The notes under the pieces were generated by a model that did no database searches, was not told the DNA's origin, and worked only from the letters and a program-made list of their open reading frames with translations. From NCBI GenBank assembly GCA_963747005.1, contig CAVVDT010000008.1:620001-684000 (forward strand): a DNA stretch of 64,000 nt. Reading direction: 5' to 3'. This DNA comes from CAVVDT01 sp963747005 (GTDB lineage: Bacteria > Pseudomonadota > Alphaproteobacteria > Rhizobiales > Aestuariivirgaceae). Positions 1 through 8,349 of the stretch are shown here, piece by piece; positions within the stretch are counted from its first letter, which is position 1; each line of letters opens with the position of its first letter. Both the position numbers and the translations under genes were made by a program.

Positions 1-1433
1 TGAACGTCGATTATTCCACCTCCATTCCCAATAACGTCGACCTCACCGACGACCGCCGGGTGCTCAAGGCGCTGGAGCAATGGCATCCGGGCTATCTCGA
101 CTGGTGGCAGGATATGGGCCCGGAAGGTTTCCAGGAATCGCTGGTCTATCTGCGCACCGCCATCGGCGTAGATCCCAAGGGCTGGGCCAGGTTCGACTAT
201 GTGAAGATGCCGCAATACCGCTGGGGTATCCTGCTGGCGCCGAAGGAGGAAGGCCGCACCATCCCCTGCGGCGAGCACGCCGGCGAGCCCGCCTGGCAGG
301 AGGTGCCGGGCGAACACCGCGCGCTTCTGCGCCGTCTCATCGTCATCCAGGGCGATACCGAACCGGCCTCCGTCGAGCAGCAGCGCCATCTCGGGCAGAC
401 GGCCCCTTCGCTTTATGACATGCGCAACCTCTTCCAGGTGAATGTCGAGGAAGGCCGCCATCTGTGGGCCATGGTCTATCTGCTGCACAAGTATTTCGGC
501 CGCGACGGGCGCGAGGAGGCCGACGAGCTGCTGCGCCGCCGCTCCGGCGATGCCGATCATCCGCGCATGCTGGGGGCCTTTAACGAGGCGACGCCCGACT
601 GGCTGTCGTTCTTTATGTTCACCTATTTCACCGACCGTGACGGCAAGATGCAACTGGAGGCGCTGGCCCAGTCGGGGTTCGATCCCCTGTCGCGCACCTG
701 CCGCTTCATGCTGACGGAAGAAGCCCACCACATGTTCGTGGGCGAGACCGGCGTGGGGCGTGCCATCCAGCGCACCTGCGAGGCCATGAAGGAGGCCGGC
801 ATCGAGGATCCGAACGACATCGAAGCCGTCAGGGCGCTGGGCGTCATCGACCTGCCCACCATCCAGAAGAAGCTGAACCTGCACTTCTCGCTCACCCTCG
901 ATCTTTTCGGTTCGGAAATCTCCACCAACGCCGCCAACGCCTTCAACGCCGGCATCAAGGGGCGCTACCGGGAATCAAAGCTGGAGGACGACCACAGGCT
1001 CGTCGGCGCCACCTATCCCGTCCTGCGCCTCGTCGACGGCGAGATCCGCGAATGCCGCGAACCGGCGCTGTCGGCCATCAACATGCGGCTCAGGGACGAT
1101 TATGTGGCCGATGCCAATGGCGGCGTCCAGCGCTGGAACAAGATCATCGAAAAGGCCGGCGTCGACTTCACACTCTCCCTGCCGCATGTGGCCTTCAACC
1201 GCCGCATCGGCGAATTCGCCGCTATCGAGGCCACCCCTGAAGGCAAGCTGCTGAGCGCTGATGAATGGCAGGCGAGAAAGGACGAATGGCTGCCGTCGCT
1301 GGCCGATGGTGAATTCATCGCCAGTTTGATGAAGCCGGAATGGGAAGCGGGCAAATATGCCGGCTGGATCGCCCCGCCGCGTGTCGGCATCGACATGAAG
1401 CCCGGCGAGTTCGAATATGTGAAGATCGCCTGA
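1..1433 (+). CDS. boxB: Benzoyl-CoA 2,3-epoxidase, diiron subunit BoxB (start codon cut by window edge)
   Basis: BoxB is the oxygenase subunit of the aerobic box pathway. With BoxA it converts benzoyl-CoA, O2 and NADPH to the 2,3-epoxide. The reading frame runs back to the first bases of the window as NVDYSTSIPNNVDLTDDRR, matching the normal BoxB N-terminus. Bases 1-2 are TG, so the ATG very probably begins one base before the window and the full protein is about 477 residues. An internal GTG at 60 is not the start. Two E-x-x-H motifs (EEGRH near residue 150, EEAHH near 240) fit the carboxylate-bridged diiron site. boxA follows after 18 bases, so the two are probably cotranscribed. The rest of the operon (boxC, CoA ligase, regulator) would lie to the left. 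Family assignment is firm. Confidence 0.95.
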   Translation, partial: NVDYSTSIPNNVDLTDDRRVLKALEQWHPGYLDWWQDMGPEGFQESLVYLRTAIGVDPKGWARFDYVKMPQYRWGILLAPKEEGRTIPCGEHAGEPAWQEVPGEHRALLRRLIVIQGDTEPASVEQQRHLGQTAPSLYDMRNLFQVNVEEGRHLWAMVYLLHKYFGRDGREEADELLRRRSGDADHPRMLGAFNEATPDWLSFFMFTYFTDRDGKMQLEALAQSGFDPLSRTCRFMLTEEAHHMFVGETGVGRAIQRTCEAMKEAGIEDPNDIEAVRALGVIDLPTIQKKLNLHFSLTLDLFGSEISTNAANAFNAGIKGRYRESKLEDDHRLVGATYPVLRLVDGEIRECREPALSAINMRLRDDYVADANGGVQRWNKIIEKAGVDFTLSLPHVAFNRRIGEFAAIEATPEGKLLSADEWQARKDEWLPSLADGEFIASLMKPEWEAGKYAGWIAPPRVGIDMKPGEFEYVKIA

Positions 1434-1451
1434 CGCATACGGGAAGGACCT

Positions 1452-2639
1452 ATGGGCGCGCTCAAGCAGCACCTGATCGACCCGGAAATCTGCATCCGCT
1501 GCTATACCTGCGAGGAGCAGTGCCCGGTCGATGCCATCACCCACGATGACAACAATGTCGTGGTGGATGCCGCCTTGTGCAATTTCTGCATGGCCTGTAT
1601 TGCGCCCTGCCCCACCGGATCCATCGACAACTGGCGGCGGGTCGAGACGCCCTACAGTCTCGATGAACAACTCACCTGGGAGGAACTGCCCCCTCAAGGC
1701 GAGATCGCCGAGGATGCAGGCGGCAGCGGCATCGAGGCCTTCGACGATGAAGTGGCAAGCCTCATCGCCGAGGCGCATCGGGGCACCGGCGGTGCGCCGG
1801 TGGCGCCCCGTTCGGCCTCCAAACCCTCCATCAACCTCTTCAGCCGCGACAATCCGGCCATCGCCACGGTGCAGGGCAATTACCGCATCACCGCTGAGGG
1901 CGCATCGCGCGATGTGCGCCATATCGTTTTGCATTTCGGTTCGACCGTCCTGCCGGTGCTGGAGGGCCAGTCGCTGGGCATCATCCCGCCGGGCAGCGAT
2001 GAGAACGGCAAGCCCCACCACATGCGGCTTTATTCGGTAGCGAGCCCCCGCGACGGCGAGCGGCCCAACACCAACAATATTTCCCTCACCGTCAAGCACG
2101 AGGACAAGGGCGTCTGCTCCACCTATCTCGCAGGCCTGAAAAGGGGCGACGAGGTGAAGGTCATGGGTCCCTTCGGCTCCACCTTCCTGATGCCGCAGGA
2201 CCCCGAAGCAACCATCGTCATGGTGTGCACCGGCACCGGCTCGGCGCCCTTCAGGGCCTTCACCGAGCGGCGGCGGCGCGCCATGCCCGATGCCCCCGCC
2301 CCGCTTGTCATGTTCTTTGGCGCGCGCTCACCCGCCGAGCTGCCCTATTTCGGCCCCTTGCAGAAAGTGCCGCCGTCGATCCTCAAGCAGTATCTGGTCT
2401 ATTCGCGCCTGCCCGATGCCCCCAGAGAATATGTGCAGGACCGTATGCGCGCCGAGGCCCAGATGCTGAGCGGGATCATCGCCGAAGAGCGCACCCATGT
2501 TTTCATCTGCGGCCTGAAGGGCATGGAGACCGGTGTGGACGAGGCCTTTGCCGACATCTGCCGCAAGGCGGGCTGCGACTGGGCGGCGATCAAGCCGGTG
2601 ATGCGGGCGGGCGGGCGCTATCACGTGGAAACCTATTGA
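1452..2639 (+). CDS. boxA: Benzoyl-CoA 2,3-epoxidase, reductase subunit BoxA
   Basis: BoxA passes electrons from NADPH to the diiron subunit BoxB. The N-terminal 60 residues form a two-cluster ferredoxin: CIRCYTCEEQCP and CNFCMACIAPCP supply the eight cysteines for two [4Fe-4S] clusters. After a linker (about 75-130) comes a ferredoxin-NADP reductase module with the FAD-binding segment RLYSVASP, the GVCSTYL motif and the NADP-binding CTGTGSAPF segment. The protein ends in HVETY, the C-terminal aromatic typical of plant-type reductases. At 395 residues it is the usual length. The start has AAGGA shortly upstream. It lies 18 bases behind boxB on the same strand. Confidence 0.95.
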   Translation: MGALKQHLIDPEICIRCYTCEEQCPVDAITHDDNNVVVDAALCNFCMACIAPCPTGSIDNWRRVETPYSLDEQLTWEELPPQGEIAEDAGGSGIEAFDDEVASLIAEAHRGTGGAPVAPRSASKPSINLFSRDNPAIATVQGNYRITAEGASRDVRHIVLHFGSTVLPVLEGQSLGIIPPGSDENGKPHHMRLYSVASPRDGERPNTNNISLTVKHEDKGVCSTYLAGLKRGDEVKVMGPFGSTFLMPQDPEATIVMVCTGTGSAPFRAFTERRRRAMPDAPAPLVMFFGARSPAELPYFGPLQKVPPSILKQYLVYSRLPDAPREYVQDRMRAEAQMLSGIIAEERTHVFICGLKGMETGVDEAFADICRKAGCDWAAIKPVMRAGGRYHVETY

Positions 2640-2658
2640 GATGATTTTCCCGAAAGCC

Positions 2659-2743
2659 GTCACCCCGGCGAAGGCCGGGGTCCAGAACCAGCTGGCAAAT
2701 GCATCGCGCGCAGCCCTGGATTGCGGCCTGCGCCGCAATGACC
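2659..2743. repeat. REPIN-like paired palindromic element, copy 1
   Basis: Two arms of about 27 bases lie in inverted orientation and each can fold by itself. The left arm reads GTCACCCCGGCGAAGGCCGG onward. The right arm, read on the minus strand, is GTCATTGCGGCGCAGGCCGC onward. The hairpins are CCCCGGC/GCCGGGG and TTGCGGC/GCCGCAA, so the stem bases change but pairing is kept. A second copy lies at 34144-34227. The element ends two bases before an ATG at 2745. Confidence 0.75.
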
Positions 2744-2759
2744 AATGGGCAAACCTCAG

Positions 2760-3302
2760 ATGAGGCTCGCCCGCCGCACGATGCTGGTGCTCATCGGCGC
2801 GACGGCCCTGGCGGCGCCCGCACGGGCTTATCCGGGCTATCGCCCCTATGCGGAAAACCTCATCTCGCATTTGCCGCAAGGCGCGGTGTTCCGCCGCGAC
2901 CTCGAAGGTTATCTAGACCGCCTGGCGGTAGCCGCGCGGGTGGCTGCCGGCCATCGCCCCCTCAGGCCCGATGATCTGTTGCGCAACATGGCCCGCGCCC
3001 AGGCAGTGGAGATGATGATCGGCAACTTCGTCGGGCATACCTCGGCCTCGGGCTATCAGTACCATGACCGCTTCGAAGCCTTCGCCGACCCGCAAGTGCA
3101 CGGCAATCATGGCGAGAACGCCGCCCGCGACCGCCAGCCCGGCGCCATTGACGAGGTCAAGGCCAAGCGCCTGTTCCAGCAATGGCTCGACAGCTGGGGC
3201 CATCGCCACAACCTCATGAACCCCACCTATGCCTTTGTGGCGACAGGCGCGGTGGCGCGCGGCCACCACCTTTATGCCGTGCAGGAATTCTGGGAGCGCT
3301 GA
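2760..3302 (+). CDS. Secreted CAP/SCP-domain protein
   Basis: A 180-residue protein with a signal peptide (RR-T-MLVLIGATALAAPARA, about residues 4-21) and a CAP (SCP/PR-1) domain covering most of the rest. CAP signatures visible are GHTSASGYQYHDRF, HGNHGEN and a C-terminal WLDSWGHRHNLMNP followed by GAVARGHHLYAVQEF. The family is extracellular or periplasmic and its function in bacteria is mostly unknown. I prefer the ATG at 2760 to that at 2745, because the earlier one abuts the palindromic repeat and adds nothing conserved. It follows boxA on the same strand after 120 bases but is separated by the repeat, so membership of the box operon is doubtful. Confidence 0.8.
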   Translation: MRLARRTMLVLIGATALAAPARAYPGYRPYAENLISHLPQGAVFRRDLEGYLDRLAVAARVAAGHRPLRPDDLLRNMARAQAVEMMIGNFVGHTSASGYQYHDRFEAFADPQVHGNHGENAARDRQPGAIDEVKAKRLFQQWLDSWGHRHNLMNPTYAFVATGAVARGHHLYAVQEFWER

Positions 3303-3378
3303 TTGCTCGCCGGCGGCAGCCGTTCCAATGCCGGAGGTCAGGCGCTAGGCTCGGGCGGAACATCGAGCGAGGCCGACC

Positions 3379-4614
3379 ATGGCGGGCGATCCCCAGACAA
3401 TCAGGACAACAGTCGTGGTGACCGGCGGCGGCCCGGCGGGGATGATGACCGGCTACCTCCTGGCGCGCGCCGGCATCGATGTGGTGGTGCTTGAAAAGCA
3501 CAAGGATTTCCTGCGCGACTTTCGCGGCGACACGGTGCATCCATCGACCCTCGATGTCATCGCCGAACTGGGCCTTTTGGAAGACTTCCTGAAGCTGCCG
3601 CACCAGGAAGTGCATTACGCCGAAGCCGACTTCGAGGGCGAGCGCGTGCGGCTTGCCGATTTCACCCACCTGCCGACCGCTTGCAAGTTCATCGCCCTGA
3701 CGCCGCAATGGAACTTTCTCGATTTCCTCGCGGAAAGGGCCAAACGGTTCGCCGCCTTCCGGCTGATGATGGAGACCGAGGCGCTTGGCCTCAAGCGCGA
3801 GGCCGAACGCGTCACCGGGGTCAGCGCCCGCCATGGCGAAACGGCGTTGGACATTGAGGCCAACCTGGTGATCGCCGCCGACGGGCGCCATTCCACCTTG
3901 CGCGATGCCGCCGGCTTCGCCGTCCACGATCTCGGCGCGCCCATCGATGTGTTGTGGTTCAAGTTGGCCTATGGCGAGGACAAGCACCATGCCGTGCTCG
4001 GCCGCGTCGCCGCCGGACAGGCGCTGGTGATGCTCGACCGCGGCGATTACTGGCAGTGCGCCCTGATCATCCGCAAAGGTACCGCCGACGCGGTGAGGGC
4101 GGCCGGCCTCGATTCCTTCCGGGCCCGCATCATGGGCCTGACCGGCCGCTCCGGCGTCGATGAGATCGCGAGCCTCGATGAGGTCAAGCTCTTGACCGTC
4201 AGGATCGACCGGCTCGCCCAATGGTGCGCGCCCGGCCTGCTGATCATCGGCGATGCCGCCCATGCCATGTCGCCGGTCGGCGGGGTCGGCATCAACCTTG
4301 CCATTCAGGACGCTGTGGCGACCGCCAATATCCTGGCCGAGCCGCTTGCGCGGGGTCGCGTGTCGCTAGACGATCTCGCAAAGGTACCAGCGCGACGGAT
4401 GTTCCCGACCCGTGCCATGCAGCGCCTGCAGGTCATGATCCAGAACCGGGCCATCGACCCGGTGATCAGGAGCACCGAGAAGATCGGTGTGCCGTGGCCG
4501 CTTCGACTGATCAACCGGCTGCCGCTGCTGCAACGCCTGCCGGCCCGGGTGATCGGCCTCGGCTTCCGGCCAGAACATGTGCGTTCTCCCGACGCCTCGG
4601 CTCAGCAGTCGTGA
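3379..4614 (+). CDS. FAD-dependent monooxygenase (UbiH/PobA-like)
   Basis: A 411-residue flavoprotein of the class A aromatic-hydroxylase superfamily. The Rossmann motif VTGGGPAGMMTG is at residues 13-24, the second FAD motif is ADGRHSTLRD near 173, and the ribityl-binding GD motif LLIIGDAAHAMSP is near 292. It has no C-terminal thioredoxin-like domain. Such enzymes hydroxylate aromatic rings or quinones with NAD(P)H and O2. The substrate cannot be read from sequence. Position 740 bases beyond the boxBA genes makes an aromatic substrate plausible but unproven. It converges on the cyclase gene, with 13 bases between stop codons. Confidence 0.8.
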   Translation: MAGDPQTIRTTVVVTGGGPAGMMTGYLLARAGIDVVVLEKHKDFLRDFRGDTVHPSTLDVIAELGLLEDFLKLPHQEVHYAEADFEGERVRLADFTHLPTACKFIALTPQWNFLDFLAERAKRFAAFRLMMETEALGLKREAERVTGVSARHGETALDIEANLVIAADGRHSTLRDAAGFAVHDLGAPIDVLWFKLAYGEDKHHAVLGRVAAGQALVMLDRGDYWQCALIIRKGTADAVRAAGLDSFRARIMGLTGRSGVDEIASLDEVKLLTVRIDRLAQWCAPGLLIIGDAAHAMSPVGGVGINLAIQDAVATANILAEPLARGRVSLDDLAKVPARRMFPTRAMQRLQVMIQNRAIDPVIRSTEKIGVPWPLRLINRLPLLQRLPARVIGLGFRPEHVRSPDASAQQS

Positions 4615-4627
4615 TCGTCGGGGCAGA

Positions 4628-6796
4628 TCATTTCTTGCCCATGAGTTCGCCTTCGCCGCGCTCGGCCAGCGCTTCGTAGAACCGCGCCAGTCCCGGCACC
4701 AGCGCCTCGCCCTCTTCAGCCAGCGCCTTGTATTCGGCGTCGATGGCCTTGCTGCGCTTCTTGCCGCGGCGGGCCATGAGGGCGTCATGACGCTGTTTGA
4801 GCGCCAAAAAGTCGGCCGATGCGGCCATCTCCTTATCCCCGAGCAGGATGAAGATGGGGACCGCGTTGGTCTTGCCCTTCAATCCGATGCTGCCGGCATC
4901 GAGGAAGGCAAGATCCGGCGCCGCCTCGGCAACCGACGCCGTCACCAGGATGTCGAAGCCCACGTCCTTGGAGGCGCTTTCCACCCGCGAGGCGACGTTG
5001 ACCGCATCGCCGATGCACGAATAATCGAAGCGCTCCGCCGAGCCGAGATTACCGGCCACCGCCTCACCCGTGTTGAGGCCTATGCCGATGCGCGCCGTGA
5101 GCCCCTTGTCCTTGAAGCCGAAGGTATCGCTCTCGGTCATCTCGTGGAGTACCCGTCGCATGTCGAGGGTGGCGAGGCAGGCCTTTTCCTCATGCCCTGC
5201 AATGTCCAGCGGGGCGTTCCAGAAGGCCATCAGCGCATCGCCGATATATTTGTCGATGGTGCCGTCATGGGCTGTCACCCGGCGGCTCATCTCACCCAGC
5301 AACTGGTTGAGGAAGACCACCAGTTCCTCCGGATCGAGCTTTTCGCTGATCGGGGTGAACCCGCGGACGTCGGAGAACATCACCGTTATTTCGCGCAGAT
5401 CGCCGCCCAGCTTGAGGCGGCTCGGGTCCTCCTGGATCTGGGCCAGCACCGAGGGCGAGACGTAATGCGAAAAGGCACGGCGCACGAAGCGGGTTTCGCG
5501 ATCGGCGATCAGGAAGCGGTAGGCGGTCATGGAAAAGGTCGCGGTGAACACCGTGAACACCGGAAACGACAGGTCGATCAGCAGGCCGGCGCGCACGAAG
5601 GCCTGCCACACGCCGGCGAACATCGCCGAGGCCACCGCGCCGCCCACCGCCATGGACATCAGCGGTCCGAGAAACAGCATCGAGACCACCAGCCCCAGAC
5701 CTGTCACGGCCGAGACGATCAGTTCGGCCCCGTCGAGCCAGTCGGGGCGCGACAGGAAGGTGCCGGCGATGATCTGTTCGGCCGCCTGGGCGTGGATCGA
5801 AACCCCCGGCACCGTCTCGCCCAGCGGCGTGACACGGGCATCGAGAAGACCCACCGCCGAAGCGCCGACGAACACGATGTTGCCGGCGATCAGGTTTTTC
5901 AGCGCCTGGTCGTGGCCGCCCTGCAACACCCGGCGCACCGATACGTAAAGGCCGGGATCGTCGTGACGGTAATAGAGCCACATCTCGCCATGTCGCGTCA
6001 CCGGCACGGTGAAGTTGCCGATCCGGATGTCTTCCATGATCTCGGGTTGATCGCTGGCGCCGCGGATGATGTAGGTCGAGGCGCCTTGCGCCACCCGCAG
6101 GGCCTCGAGGACGAGGGACGGATAGGGCTTGCCGCCATGTTGCAGCATGAGTGGAATGGCGCGAACGACGCCCGTCTGCTCGCCGGGCGTCAGGCTCATG
6201 GACCCAAGGCCCCTGGCGGCCTCCTGCAACACCGGGACAACGGGTGTCACTCTCTCGAAGGATGGCAAGGCATCGAGGGGGCGACTGCCGGAGACAGCGT
6301 AGCCCGACTTGAGCACCGGCGGAGGGCCGCCCGATGCACCGGTGACGCCGAAGGCGAGAACCGCCGGGGTCGTGGTCAGGGCATCGGCGAAGACGCCATC
6401 ATTGTTCCTGAGACCCGACAGGCGGCCGGCCGCATCGCCCAGCAGCGATTTCAACTCATCCGCGGTGGCGAGATTGGACGGCGACAGGCGGTCGGGCTCG
6501 GCAAAGGCGATATCGAAGACGACCACGGCCGCGCCCAGCTTTCCCAGCCGGTCCACCAGCCGTGCCAGACGATCGCGCGGCCACGGCCACTGGCCATAGG
6601 CCTTGAGCGATGCCTCATCGATATCGACGACCCGCACCGGCTGATCGCTGTTGTTGCGCGGCTTGAGGCGCTGCAACTGGTCGAAGCCGAGTTGGCGCAC
6701 CTGATGAACGACGAAGGGGTCGCTGGCCCGCAAACCGCACAAGGCCACCACCACCGCGATCCCGAACAGCAAGGCGAGGAAGCGGGATGTCCTCAT
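4628..6796 (-). CDS. CHASE2-domain class III adenylate/guanylate cyclase
   Basis: A 722-residue membrane receptor cyclase. It has an N-terminal transmembrane helix (about 6-24), an extracytoplasmic CHASE2 sensor (about 30-340), a cluster of transmembrane helices (about 355-440) and a cytoplasmic class III cyclase domain (about 470-650). Both metal aspartates are present: D476 in FSDVRGFT and D520 in KYIGDALMAF. The transition-state residues sit in NVASRVE. The lysine of DKYIGD is the purine-recognising one. The partner position (YSCIGD) holds serine, as in enzymes that use Ser/Thr rather than Asp, so ATP is the likelier substrate but this is not certain. The FecR-domain gene is directly upstream, a common pairing for CHASE2 cyclases. 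Confidence 0.92.
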   Translation of the reverse strand: MRTSRFLALLFGIAVVVALCGLRASDPFVVHQVRQLGFDQLQRLKPRNNSDQPVRVVDIDEASLKAYGQWPWPRDRLARLVDRLGKLGAAVVVFDIAFAEPDRLSPSNLATADELKSLLGDAAGRLSGLRNNDGVFADALTTTPAVLAFGVTGASGGPPPVLKSGYAVSGSRPLDALPSFERVTPVVPVLQEAARGLGSMSLTPGEQTGVVRAIPLMLQHGGKPYPSLVLEALRVAQGASTYIIRGASDQPEIMEDIRIGNFTVPVTRHGEMWLYYRHDDPGLYVSVRRVLQGGHDQALKNLIAGNIVFVGASAVGLLDARVTPLGETVPGVSIHAQAAEQIIAGTFLSRPDWLDGAELIVSAVTGLGLVVSMLFLGPLMSMAVGGAVASAMFAGVWQAFVRAGLLIDLSFPVFTVFTATFSMTAYRFLIADRETRFVRRAFSHYVSPSVLAQIQEDPSRLKLGGDLREITVMFSDVRGFTPISEKLDPEELVVFLNQLLGEMSRRVTAHDGTIDKYIGDALMAFWNAPLDIAGHEEKACLATLDMRRVLHEMTESDTFGFKDKGLTARIGIGLNTGEAVAGNLGSAERFDYSCIGDAVNVASRVESASKDVGFDILVTASVAEAAPDLAFLDAGSIGLKGKTNAVPIFILLGDKEMAASADFLALKQRHDALMARRGKKRSKAIDAEYKALAEEGEALVPGLARFYEALAERGEGELMGKK

Positions 6797-6808
6797 GATC
6801 GCGGCGGT

Positions 6809-6838
6809 GTCCCGGTGTTGCCGGCTTCAAGCCGGGAC
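6809..6838. repeat. Short palindromic repeat between FecR-domain and cyclase genes
   Basis: GTCCCGG (6809-6815) pairs with CCGGGAC (6832-6838), and inside it CCGGCTTCAAGCCGG is a perfect inverted repeat. It fills most of the 48-base gap between two same-strand genes. In RNA it could form a hairpin that attenuates or stabilises the transcript. The sequence resembles the small dispersed palindromes of alphaproteobacteria. No further copy of this exact type was seen in the window. Confidence 0.55.
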
Positions 6839-6844
6839 ATGATC

Positions 6845-7600
6845 CTAGTAGTTGTTGCCGTAGCGGTCGCCCCTCGACACGCCACTTTCGCCATTGGGCT
6901 TGACAACGCCGCTATGATCGCCGCTGCCGCAATGGGCCGAGCCGACGCGCATGGACGGGCTCAGATCCGACTCGCGCTTGAGGAAGGGGAAGGCCAGCCT
7001 GATCTGCTGGTCTGTCAGCGCCGCGGTCTGCGTCTTGACCACGCTGCCGTCGTTGATGAGGGCCACGTCGCAACTGGCGCGCAGGTTGGCGCAAATGTTC
7101 GACGACAGGCTGCAGATGCGGACAATCCCGCCATAAAGCGCCATCGCCGTGGGCCTGATGCGGGCCACGGAAAAGTCGAACTCGGTGCCACGAATACCGA
7201 TTGTCGCCGTCGGGGTCTTCAGGCGGTAAGCCTGCTTGGCACTGTTGCCGGTGAGAAACCGGAAGGCGCCGCGCGAGGCCGTCAGCCCGAAGCTGTTGAG
7301 CTTGTTGGACGACTGCATCACGTAAGTGTCGATCACCATCGAGGAATTGGCGCCGACCGCGAGTTTGGTGTGATCGGAGAACTCGATCTCGACTTGCCCG
7401 AAAACGTTGGTCTCCACCTTGTCGCCAAGAAAAATGTCGGCGCCGCTTGCGAGGCTGCGGGTGCCATCGGGCCCGACGGCTGTGGCGCCGCCACGCACCG
7501 AAACCGCCGTGCCCACCGGTGTGGCTGCCGATGCCGGCATGGCCATGGCTGCAAGGCCGATCAGACTCCAAACCAGTATCAGGAATGAATAGAATCGCAT
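6845..7600 (-). CDS. FecR-domain periplasmic protein, partner of CHASE2 cyclase
   Basis: A 251-residue exported protein with a signal peptide (MRFYSFLILVWSLIGLAAMA, cleavage after ASA) and a FecR-type beta domain. The domain shows GDKVETNVFGQVEIEFSD, SSMVIDTYVM and the typical PTATIGIRGTEFDF segment. Four cysteines lie in the C-terminal half. The frame is open farther upstream, but the ATG at 7600 has GGAG nine bases before it and starts exactly at the signal peptide. In many proteobacteria FecR-domain proteins are encoded with CHASE2 cyclases or kinases, so it probably supplies or senses the periplasmic signal for the cyclase 48 bases downstream. The ligand is unknown. Confidence 0.85.
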   Translation of the reverse strand: MRFYSFLILVWSLIGLAAMAMPASAATPVGTAVSVRGGATAVGPDGTRSLASGADIFLGDKVETNVFGQVEIEFSDHTKLAVGANSSMVIDTYVMQSSNKLNSFGLTASRGAFRFLTGNSAKQAYRLKTPTATIGIRGTEFDFSVARIRPTAMALYGGIVRICSLSSNICANLRASCDVALINDGSVVKTQTAALTDQQIRLAFPFLKRESDLSPSMRVGSAHCGSGDHSGVVKPNGESGVSRGDRYGNNY

Positions 7601-7844
7601 GCTCCCCAGCTCCATCAATGCCCGCCGCCGGTCAACATTTACCGCCCGCAGATGAAATCGCGCGATGCGACAATAGCAATCCGCAATTGACGCCACAATG
7701 GTCGCGCGGCAAGTTCGCCAGGGTTCGGTTCCATGGGTGCGAAGCGGAGTTTCGAGCGGTTGGAATCGACACCATGTGCCGGCCGTCGCGCCTTCATGCA
7801 GCCCGGCGATTGACAAGTCCCCGAGCCCGTTTCAGGTTTTGTCC
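7601..7844. other. Divergent intergenic region, FecR-domain gene / mmcB
   Basis: This 244-base gap must hold promoters for both diverging genes. I see no clear sigma-70 pair. Three GTTC tetramers stand at 7713, 7723 and 7728. The first two are six bases apart, one short of the seven-base spacing of the alphaproteobacterial LexA box GTTC-N7-GTTC, so this is only a weak SOS candidate for mmcB. Confidence 0.3.
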
Positions 7845-8321
7845 ATGCCCGAGGACGATCCCCTCATCATCCATGACGGCCGCCAGTCCGGGACCGCCGC
7901 GGCCGTGGCGCGCGGGGCGGGCCGACTGCTGCGCCAGGCCAATTACGTGCCGATCAGCGAGTTCGTGCTGCCGACCGGGCGGCGGGTCGATCTCATCGCG
8001 CTCGATACGGCGGGCTCGGTGCTCATCGTCGAGGTGAAATCCTCCATCGCCGATTTTCGTGCCGACCAGAAATGGTCGGACTATCTCGACTTTTGCGACC
8101 TGATGTATTTCGCCATCCCCGCCGAGGTACCCCGCGACCTGATCCCGGCCGACACCGGGCTGATCCTTGCCGATGCCTGGGGGGCGGCCTTCCTGCGCCA
8201 CCCCGAGCGCAAGGCCCTGCCGGCGGCGCGGCGCCGGGCGATCACGTTGCAATTCGCTCGCGCGGCAGCCCAGCGCCTGCATGAGATCCACGACCCCAAC
8301 GCCCGCCTGATGGCGCCGTGA
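7845..8321 (+). CDS. mmcB: MmcB-family DNA repair protein (putative PD-(D/E)XK-type nuclease)
   Basis: A 158-residue protein matching the alphaproteobacterial MmcB family, which was linked to mitomycin C resistance in Caulobacter. The core reads GRRVDLIALDTAGSVLIVEV, followed by KSS. This D-x(n)-E-V-K arrangement is typical of the PD-(D/E)XK nuclease fold. The start at 7845 (MPEDDPLI) is chosen over the upstream open frame because conservation begins there. It is transcribed away from the FecR-domain gene and converges on regA with 28 bases between stops. A role in repair of crosslinked or damaged DNA is known for the family; here it is inferred. Confidence 0.8.
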   Translation: MPEDDPLIIHDGRQSGTAAAVARGAGRLLRQANYVPISEFVLPTGRRVDLIALDTAGSVLIVEVKSSIADFRADQKWSDYLDFCDLMYFAIPAEVPRDLIPADTGLILADAWGAAFLRHPERKALPAARRRAITLQFARAAAQRLHEIHDPNARLMAP

Positions 8322-8349
8322 GGACCGTGGGGAATACCTGGTCTGGCGA

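Noticed and set aside
4577..7588. A 1003-codon open frame on the plus strand
   Set aside because: It is antisense to the CHASE2 cyclase and FecR genes, has a His/Gln/Arg-rich composition without domains, and is explained by the codon bias of the genes opposite.
7713..7731. GTTC repeats upstream of mmcB as a LexA box
   Set aside because: The spacing is six bases, not the seven of the alphaproteobacterial GTTC-N7-GTTC box, and the site is over 110 bases from the start codon.
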